In this document: positions 17,980-23,917 of the stretch, in pieces
How positions within the stretch are numbered: position 1 is the first letter of the stretch
Layout: each line of letters begins with the position of its first letter
DNA from: Amoebophilaceae bacterium
GTDB lineage: Bacteria > Bacteroidota > Bacteroidia > Cytophagales > Amoebophilaceae
DNA length: 23,917 nucleotides
Direction: 5' to 3'
NCBI GenBank assembly: GCA_025455725.1
Contig: JALOLY010000030.1
Location: forward strand, 1 to 23,917
Notes under the pieces: model-generated
Told to the model about the DNA's origin: nothing
Seen by the model: the letters and a program-made list of their open reading frames with translations, nothing else
Database searches by the model: none
Translations under genes and position numbers: made by a program

Positions 17980-19027
17980 TTAGCAAAGAGTGGGTACTTT
18001 GCAGAGTACGTAGTATTGAAAGATTGCTTCTTCGTCTTCTATATTGTTCAGTGCAATGCGTTTTATGGCATTCAGGCCATAAAAGCTTTCTAAATAAGGA
18101 ATATTAAGTAACACAGGAGTATGCCCAAATACGACCAACTTACCGCTGTCTTTTAACTTTTGTAAAAGAATGGGGAATATATTGTAAGCTTGTGCTCTTG
18201 TAACTACCTCTGAATTAAGAAATCGCACGAAGATGTAGTCACAGTAAGCATCTGGCACCCCGGGCGAGCGGGCGTCTCCTATAATGGCTTTATCTACAAT
18301 GTGCCGGGCGTGGTTAATCATGCTCTCGCTCAAATCTGGTCCTATAGTAATACAGTTGTGAAAAACTTGCTTGATTGTATTTAAAAATAGTCCCGTAGAA
18401 CAGGCAGGATCATAGACTACACGGCAATCTGTTGCTGCCATATCATTGCGTAACCATGCTAATGTGGTCTCTCTGATGTTTTTTTCACCTTTTTCTAAAT
18501 TTTTTAGCCCTTAAGTCACTAAAAGTCCATCCACTGGGAGGTGAACAGCGTTCTTTACCCGTATTGTCTAGGTGCACGAAAGGATGATGTATGTTATTAA
18601 GAGAGTCTGATTTTAATTGGGTAAACAACCACAATTTTTCTCCTGGTGTGAGGGGAGTGTAAAAAACTACGATCGCCTCACAAGAAGTTTCAAATCCTTT
18701 GCTGATTCCCAGGATCATAGATGCTGTAATCAAGCTACAGTTTAGCTCCTTTAGCTTATTTGATAGCTTTAGTCTTGAAATAAGTTTTCTGCCAACAAAT
18801 ACTTGATGACCTATAGTAAACGTGAATATGTTTTGAGGATAATGCTTAATTGGTTCGTCCCACTTTACGATTTTTCTATTGCTTACATCTAGTTCGTTGA
18901 TAGCCTCTGGTTGCGTACTACAGGGAATCTGCATAGTTGCATGAAGTGCTTTTTCAAAGTCTACTGTTTGTTTAGAGGGCAGGAACATCTCTAGCTTGGG
19001 TAAGCTATTTGGGTGTTTGGGGCTCAT
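17980..19027 (-). pseudogene. SAM-dependent methyltransferase with N-terminal extension, frameshifted
   Basis: Two frames form one gene of about 348 aa. The second holds a class I methyltransferase: motif I VYDPACSTGLFL (about residue 203-214 of the joined protein), IGPDLSESMI as the acidic strand-2 end, and ARSPGVPDAYCDYIFVRF as the motif II region. Upstream of its first ATG the same frame reads sensibly as NIRETTLAWLRND, which joins the end of the first frame (WTFSDLRAKKFRK) if one A is removed from the A5 run at 18490-18494. This is why I treat the two frames as one broken gene. The ~150-residue N-terminal part is not recognised. The ATG overlaps the aminomutase stop (ATGA). The methyl acceptor is unknown; a carboxylate, amine or phenol of the cluster product is possible. 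Confidence 0.65.
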
Positions 19028-20626
19028 ATCAGTGTTATTCCTTGATCTTTTAAGCTTTGCAAGAGAGATCCCTCTCTCAATAGTGTTACTACATGTTCTA
19101 TATCGGTACTTAGGTACCTATCAGCCTCTAAACGAGGGATCTCTTTTCTGATCAAATTGTACGTGATACGGCCAGCTTCTGAAAGCATGTCTTGAGATTG
19201 TTGAATGTCGATTGCTTGAGCAGCCACCAGGTATTCAATCGCTAGGATGTAGTAATTGTTATGCAATATTTTTTTGCATTACGTGTTGAGATCAAGCCCA
19301 TACTAACAACGTCTTGGTTATCACCATTGGAGGGGATACTTTGGATGCTAGCCGGTGTGCATGTGACCCTATTTTCTGCAACAAGTGCTGTAGCAGGATA
19401 TTGGCCTCCTGCAAAACCGCAGTTTAGACCCGGCTCCTTCATCGTGAGGAAATATGGCATGTTATTATTTAAATGCCGATTCAACAGTCGGTTTGTTCTT
19501 CTTTCTGATATGACTCCCAATTGTGTCAATGCGATTGCCAGAAAATCCATTGCGAATGCAATAGGTTGGCCATGAAAATTCCCGCCATGAAACACATCTA
19601 CGGTATTATCGAAGAAAAGTGGGTTATCATTAGCGCTGTTGAGTTCCGTTTGTAGGGTAGCTTTTACGTGATGTAGTGTATCTTTAATTGCTCCTAGAAT
19701 TTGCGGTACACACCGTAAGGTGTATGCCTTTTGTAGGTAAACCTCCGTTGGCTCTGCTGCTTTGTGCAGACTATTTATTTGGTGGGCAAGACTTTCTTGC
19801 TTACGCAACAGCTTACTTCCTTGAGTTAGTGTACGGATGTTAGTAGCGCAGTCTATTTGGCCTTTGTGAGGACGTGCAAGGCTATGTCCTCTATCATGGA
19901 AAGCAACACTAGCAGCTTGCAAAGCTTCTAGAGCTGGTCCTGTAATGATTTCTGCTTGTAGTGCTTGTGATTCTGCTGCATGAACTATTAAGCTTCCTAC
20001 GCCTGTCATTGCGGAAGTGCCGTTAAGTAGTGCAAGACCTTCTTTAAACTTCAATTCTAATGGTACGATGCCTTTGATTTTCAGTATTTGTGTAGTGGGG
20101 ATACTTTCATTGTTCTTATCAAAGACATAACCTTCTCCCATTAGGGTGATAGCCATATGTGCTAGTGGCGCTAAATCTCCACTAGCTCCTAAGGAGCCAA
20201 TCTGTGGAATAATTGGAATAATATCCTCGTTAAGATATAGTAGGAGACGCTCGATAAGCTCTGGACGAATACCCGAATAGCCTTTACAGAGGGCATTGAT
20301 CCTGGCAATCACGATAGCTCTAGATTCTTCTTTAGTGAATGCTTCGCCCACCCCGGCGCAATGGCTTCGGATTAAATTTCTTGAAGTTCGGCTTCGTACC
20401 GTTTATCAACGGGGATATAAACCATTTCCCCAAACCCTGTAGTTACGCCGTATACAGGAATATTTCGTTGAATAATTTCTTCCAAAGCAGCTCTATTATC
20501 TGCTACTCTGCGGAGTGTGTCTTTGGTCAGTACAGCCTGTTTGGTATTATTAACAATTGCAACAATATCCGGTATGGTCAAATTATTACCGTCTAGCGAT
20601 ACTTTGTTTGCTATAGCGATACTCAT
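19024..20626 (-). pseudogene. MIO-type aromatic amino acid aminomutase/ammonia-lyase, two frameshifts
   Basis: Three frames together make a complete MIO enzyme of about 534 aa. The N-terminal part has the catalytic Tyr loop NIPVYGVTTGFGEM. The middle has the MIO-forming ASG (codons 20178-20186) in GSLGASGDLAPLAH, HGGNFHGQPIAFAMDF and SNGDNQDVVSMGLIS. The end has NNYYILAIEYLVAAQAIDIQ. Adding one A in the AAA at 20377-20379 restores LQENLIRSHCAGVGEA, and adding one A in the A7 run at 19269-19275 restores NAKKILHNNYY. The text follows the tyrosine 2,3-aminomutase (SgTAM) clade more closely than histidine ammonia-lyase, notably EVYLQKAYTLRCVPQ and ELNSANDNPLFF with its insert, so a beta-tyrosine- or cinnamate-type product is likely. 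HutH annotation is the main alternative. It follows the MATE gene by 14 nt and overlaps the methyltransferase by 4 nt. Confidence 0.85.
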
Positions 20627-20640
20627 CAGTTATTTGTGGG

Positions 20641-22044
20641 TTATGTCGTTGATACTTGTTTTGTGGTCATACGGTTATAAATTCGGCACAAGAGTATGGC
20701 AAAAGCGATAGCAGAGAAAGAAAAAGCAGCGGTTTTTGCCCACCACATACCTGCTATGCCCCACTCGAGCCGAAAAGTCAAAAAATAACCTAACAAAAGT
20801 CCGATGAGCCAATTGCTAGCACTAGCTATATACATAGGTTGAAAAGTCACATGCATACCTCGCAATGCACCAAGTCCTATCGTGTACATGCTATCTGCCA
20901 GGATAAAGCACACAGCCGCTAGGGTGATTCTAGAAGCTATATGGATCACTTCTTGCGAGGCGTGGTACCAAGTAAAAATCGAAGACCAAGCATACAGCAA
21001 TCCAAAAGCAAACAATATTGTTACTACTCCTCCTATGATGAATCCCACGATTATCACTTTCTTGAGTGACTGGGTGTCACGTGTACTGAAATATTTGCAA
21101 ACCAAAATAGAAGTTCCTGTAGAGAGTGCCCATGTGATAGCGAATACCACATCTATAAAGCTATCCACAATGGTACTAGCAGCTTGTACATCAGTTCCCA
21201 AGCAGCCTATCAAAATCGTGGTGCAAGCCAATGCTGCCATCTCTAATGTCAGATGTAACGATACGGGAATACCCAGCTTAACAAGTTTTATAAAATAAGT
21301 AACCTTAAAACGATTGAATAAGTCATCGCTTTTTAGCGATCTCCTGACACGCATAGTGGGTAGTTCCGAACGCCGGAAAACATAAATTCCGGCCAAAAAC
21401 ATCATGCATGTACGACTTAGTAAGGCAGCCCATCCAATGCCATTCAATCCCATGCTGGATACACCCAAATGTCCATAAACCAATAAATAGTTTATTAAAA
21501 TATTCAATAATGCACCTATAATGTTTATACCCATCAATTGCATCATGCAAAAAAGACCCTCCAAGCATCTAGTAAATGTGGTCAGTATCATCGTAGGGAT
21601 AAGTGAGTATGCAAGAATATATAGGTAAGGTTGAGCCAGTAAGATTACCTGATAATCTTGTTGTAAATGAGGAAGCAAGCGTGCACACAGTATAATAGGT
21701 ATCACAAATAGGCAACCTAACAGAACATTGAGACATAAAGCATGTTGCAAGAGCACTCCTAGTTCAGTATGCTTTTTCTTAGTTTTCGCTGTAACGATAA
21801 GGGGGGTTAGGCCGTATGAGATACCTATGGGAAAGATCGAGCATGCTGTGTATATTTTATTAGCGATAGAAGCAGCGGCCAGTGTGAGTGGCCCCAGTCT
21901 CCCCACCATGAGGTTGTTCGACAAAGGTGTAATGATGAGTATCATACCACTGGCAATAAGTGGACCAGATAATGTTGCATAACTTTTTGCAACTTTGGCA
22001 TATTCTCTCAAGGTGTTCGTAAGTGGTAGTGATATAGTAGGCAT
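20641..22044 (-). CDS. MATE-family multidrug/metabolite exporter
   Basis: A polytopic protein with about 12 hydrophobic spans in the two-times-six MATE arrangement, using a proton or sodium gradient to export organic compounds. LSGPLIASGMILIITPLSNN begins span 1 with the conserved polar/Asn pattern, and GRLGPLTLAAASIANKI is the typical MATE segment after it. The open frame reaches back to 22116, but the ATG at 22044 (MPTISLPLTNTL) gives a normal 467-residue protein; the extra 24 residues look like leader. It is intact and heads the tightly spaced run aminomutase - methyltransferase - AsnB - carrier/thioesterase. In that context it is a candidate exporter or self-resistance pump for the cluster product (inference); a general MATE role is equally possible from sequence. 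Confidence 0.85.
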   Translation of the reverse strand: MPTISLPLTNTLREYAKVAKSYATLSGPLIASGMILIITPLSNNLMVGRLGPLTLAAASIANKIYTACSIFPIGISYGLTPLIVTAKTKKKHTELGVLLQHALCLNVLLGCLFVIPIILCARLLPHLQQDYQVILLAQPYLYILAYSLIPTMILTTFTRCLEGLFCMMQLMGINIIGALLNILINYLLVYGHLGVSSMGLNGIGWAALLSRTCMMFLAGIYVFRRSELPTMRVRRSLKSDDLFNRFKVTYFIKLVKLGIPVSLHLTLEMAALACTTILIGCLGTDVQAASTIVDSFIDVVFAITWALSTGTSILVCKYFSTRDTQSLKKVIIVGFIIGGVVTILFAFGLLYAWSSIFTWYHASQEVIHIASRITLAAVCFILADSMYTIGLGALRGMHVTFQPMYIASASNWLIGLLLGYFLTFRLEWGIAGMWWAKTAAFSFSAIAFAILLCRIYNRMTTKQVSTT

Positions 22045-22244
22045 AGTCTTGTTATAGCCAACAACGGGAGGGTAACGCTTGAGGTAAAGCATACATCCCT
22101 CAGTAGCACAATGCAATAAATACGCACATACACCTTACAGCAGTGGGTTGGAGAGATGCATGTGTAGTTAGTAGCATTTTGGAATAAAGTATTGTTTCAC
22201 ACTGACCTAATTTGTTGTATCGAGCGGGTCTATCTACGATATTA

Positions 22245-22272
22245 ATGCTGGAATGTTACCACCTACCAGCAT
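22245..22272 (-). terminator. Hairpin after ATP-grasp gene
   Basis: ATGCTGG/CCAGCAT form a perfect 7-bp stem with a 14-nt loop, starting 5 bp beyond the ATP-grasp stop on the minus strand. It could end or attenuate that transcript before the MATE gene. No T-tract follows. Confidence 0.3.
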
Positions 22273-22277
22273 GCGTG

Positions 22278-23672
22278 TTATTCAGAAGGGGGAGTTTTTT
22301 CCATGATGTATGGATTAAATTGTTTTAAGTACATAAAGTCCTGCAGTATAGTCTCATAGTTTTCGTTAGTAATAAGCATTTTTAGCCCCGTCTGCTTATC
22401 CATCAGTAGTGAAGTAGGAAGGCGCGTCTTTTCTCCTGTTGTGACTAAAAACGACGTTTTGTAAAGTTTACTATTAACATGTGGCAAGCATAACGCATCA
22501 ACAATCCCATTTTGTGTAGGTACATACAGCCACATTGCGTATGGTCCTTTTGTATCAGGGATAAGGTGATCTATACAAAGTCCCATCTGTGATTTAAAGT
22601 GAATTTCTTCTGAATCTAAGTTCAAATGAACTTTATATGCTGACCTTATATCAGCTCCAGGGTGACGAAGTTGTGTTTCCAAAAAGGTGACTTTCCCAGA
22701 AGAATGATCACGAAAAGCCTCCAAATGCATCACACCATCTGGAATCTCATCATATCTTTTGAATGCCTGGATCACTTGTGCCGGTAAATGATATAATGCT
22801 TTGTATTGCGGGTCATCAGCAGGTATGGTTAGACTCCCTATAGGTCTGCCTTGCGTAACTTCCATACATGGGTATGTATAACGGCAAACTTGTGTAAAAA
22901 TTACTTTGCCGTTTTTAATGATGGAATCACAATGGAATAAATCTGAGTTATTGGTGTTTATAAACTCTTCTAATTCAAATTCTATCTCACGTCCATAAAC
23001 TTTTTGCAAGTCTTTAGGGGAATATGTATCACACCATGCTTGCAGTGATGACATGTCCATTATCTTCTGCACCTCAAGTGACCCTGCTAGATTTAAGGGT
23101 TTAGCTATGATGGGAAATTTGAGTTTTTCTGCAATTTTTTTCAGATATATATCAGGATTAATTACATAATCACTATGGCTAAACGTAACAAAAGTGGGAT
23201 AGGCAACCTTGCTACCTGCCAATCGACGTTTGGACTCAGCTTTGTCACAAAAAGGTAAAATACTGTGTAGCTTGGGGCCTGGAATCTGGAGTATTTCTCT
23301 CAAGCGTGCTACCATAGGGAAAATCGTATCGTCACTAACCAGTAAGCGCGTTCTTAGATGATCTATAGTAACACTTTTAACAGCCTTTAGGATATTCGAC
23401 AAATTGAAATTATCCAAAACAACGATTTTGTCGAAAGCTTCTTTTTGCGATGGAGTTAGCTTGTCGTGTATGATTTTAGTAATCAAAGTGAGTCTTGCTT
23501 GCTTTGGTATAAAATTCAAATCAGTGTTGATAGGATAGTCCTCAGTAATTAGGATATAATCTTTTACGGCACACTTTTCTGATCCCCAGGTAAAAAAGGT
23601 TGTAGTAAGCATTGTTGTAATCAGCAACAGAAAGCGCCCATAAAATCTAGAAAGTGTATTTTCTTTCCTCAC
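22278..23672 (-). CDS. ATP-grasp ligase with signal-like N-terminus
   Basis: A 464-residue protein starting at GTG. A pre-ATP-grasp domain (~40-145) is followed by CDKAESKRRL (the start of the ATP-grasp fold), FPIIAKPLNLAGS (ATP-binding Lys and Gly loop, ~195-207), ELEEFIN (hinge), and GVMHLEAFRD...TFLETQLRHPGADI (Mg/ATP site). In the last motif ETQLRHPG stands where most members have ExNxRxxG, so Asn is replaced by Gln. Such enzymes join a carboxylate to an amine through an acyl phosphate (amino acid or dipeptide ligases, BL00235/BacD type). The first ~30 residues (basic, then FLLLITTMLTTTFFTW) look like a signal peptide, odd for a cytosolic ATP enzyme; a start at the internal ATG (MLTTTFF) would shorten it. 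The frame is intact. The substrate is unknown. Confidence 0.8.
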   Translation of the reverse strand: MRKENTLSRFYGRFLLLITTMLTTTFFTWGSEKCAVKDYILITEDYPINTDLNFIPKQARLTLITKIIHDKLTPSQKEAFDKIVVLDNFNLSNILKAVKSVTIDHLRTRLLVSDDTIFPMVARLREILQIPGPKLHSILPFCDKAESKRRLAGSKVAYPTFVTFSHSDYVINPDIYLKKIAEKLKFPIIAKPLNLAGSLEVQKIMDMSSLQAWCDTYSPKDLQKVYGREIEFELEEFINTNNSDLFHCDSIIKNGKVIFTQVCRYTYPCMEVTQGRPIGSLTIPADDPQYKALYHLPAQVIQAFKRYDEIPDGVMHLEAFRDHSSGKVTFLETQLRHPGADIRSAYKVHLNLDSEEIHFKSQMGLCIDHLIPDTKGPYAMWLYVPTQNGIVDALCLPHVNSKLYKTSFLVTTGEKTRLPTSLLMDKQTGLKMLITNENYETILQDFMYLKQFNPYIMEKTPPSE

Positions 23673-23694
23673 TTATTTTTTTATTTTTTTGCAC

Positions 23695-23726
23695 CAATGT
23701 TAAAAAATTGCACTTTATTATACAAA
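23695..23726 (-). promoter_or_regulatory. Bacteroidota-type promoter for ATP-grasp gene
   Basis: On the minus strand TTTG (23726-23723), 20 nt, then TAACATTG (23702-23695), which differs from TAnnTTTG at one base. It lies about 22 bp before the GTG start in AT-rich DNA. Confidence 0.5.
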
Positions 23727-23917
23727 TAAGTAGATAAAAATTTAGCACTTTTATAAAAAAACTCTTCGGTAGTATCCATAACTGGATTTGCTACGCCTCG
23801 GCAAAACAAGTAACAAAGTAGTCGAGTCTTAACAATCCGCTGGTCGTGTTTAGGACGTCTGCTGTAAGTACTCTTGTCTAGGAAGCACTAGCAGGACTAA
23901 CGCTCTGAACAGCAAGA

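Noticed and set aside
20882..21298. 138-codon plus-strand frame opposite the MATE gene, and other long antisense frames over uvrA, htpG and rplI.
   Set aside because: They are antisense shadows of well-supported membrane or housekeeping genes and contain no family motif.

Overview
The window looks like the chromosome of a reduced-genome Bacteroidota, most likely a Cytophagales intracellular symbiont of the Cardinium/Amoebophilus kind. That placement is inferred from protein style (UvrA, RsgA, HtpG, and S6-S18-L9 in that order), from two Bacteroidota-type promoters (TTTG or GTTG, 19-20 nt, TAnnTTTG-like), from several decayed genes, and from a transporter-sensor-SpoT fusion. No rRNA, tRNA, CRISPR array or insertion sequence was recognised.

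Layout. (1) 1-4.3 kb is an accessory block of two divergent gene pairs sharing a 179-bp AT-rich promoter region. On the minus strand are a HIT-family protein and a class V aminotransferase/cysteine-desulfurase-like gene broken at an A8 tract. On the plus strand are a nucleoside-phosphorylase-like protein and a DUF2797-like protein. (2) 4.33-4.69 kb is non-coding, with two hairpins and a good promoter. (3) 4.69-15.4 kb is mostly core: rpsF (wrecked by an internal deletion of about 85 bp), rpsR, rplI, uvrA, rsgA, htpG, and a 1169-residue protein joining an SLC5-type symporter, a second membrane block, a degenerate histidine-kinase-like region and a SpoT-type (p)ppGpp hydrolase domain. (4) 15.4-23.7 kb is a minus-strand accessory cluster. 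In transcription order it holds an ATP-grasp ligase, a MATE exporter, an MIO-type aromatic amino-acid aminomutase/ammonia-lyase, a two-part methyltransferase, an AsnB-like amidotransferase, and a small protein that reads as a carrier-protein plus truncated thioesterase.

The right-hand cluster has the parts of a small peptide-type natural-product pathway: a beta-amino-acid-forming enzyme, a methyltransferase, amide-forming ligases, a carrier/thioesterase remnant and an exporter. Its genes are packed like an operon, with a 4-nt ATGA overlap between aminomutase and methyltransferase and gaps of 14, 31 and 25 nt elsewhere. Four consecutive genes carry single-base frameshifts (five in total). Correcting each by one base gives proteins that, for the aminomutase and AsnB, have family-typical length. 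The large neighbouring genes are intact. The cluster is therefore either in early decay, expressed through slippage at homopolymers, or affected by local sequencing error. The window alone cannot decide.
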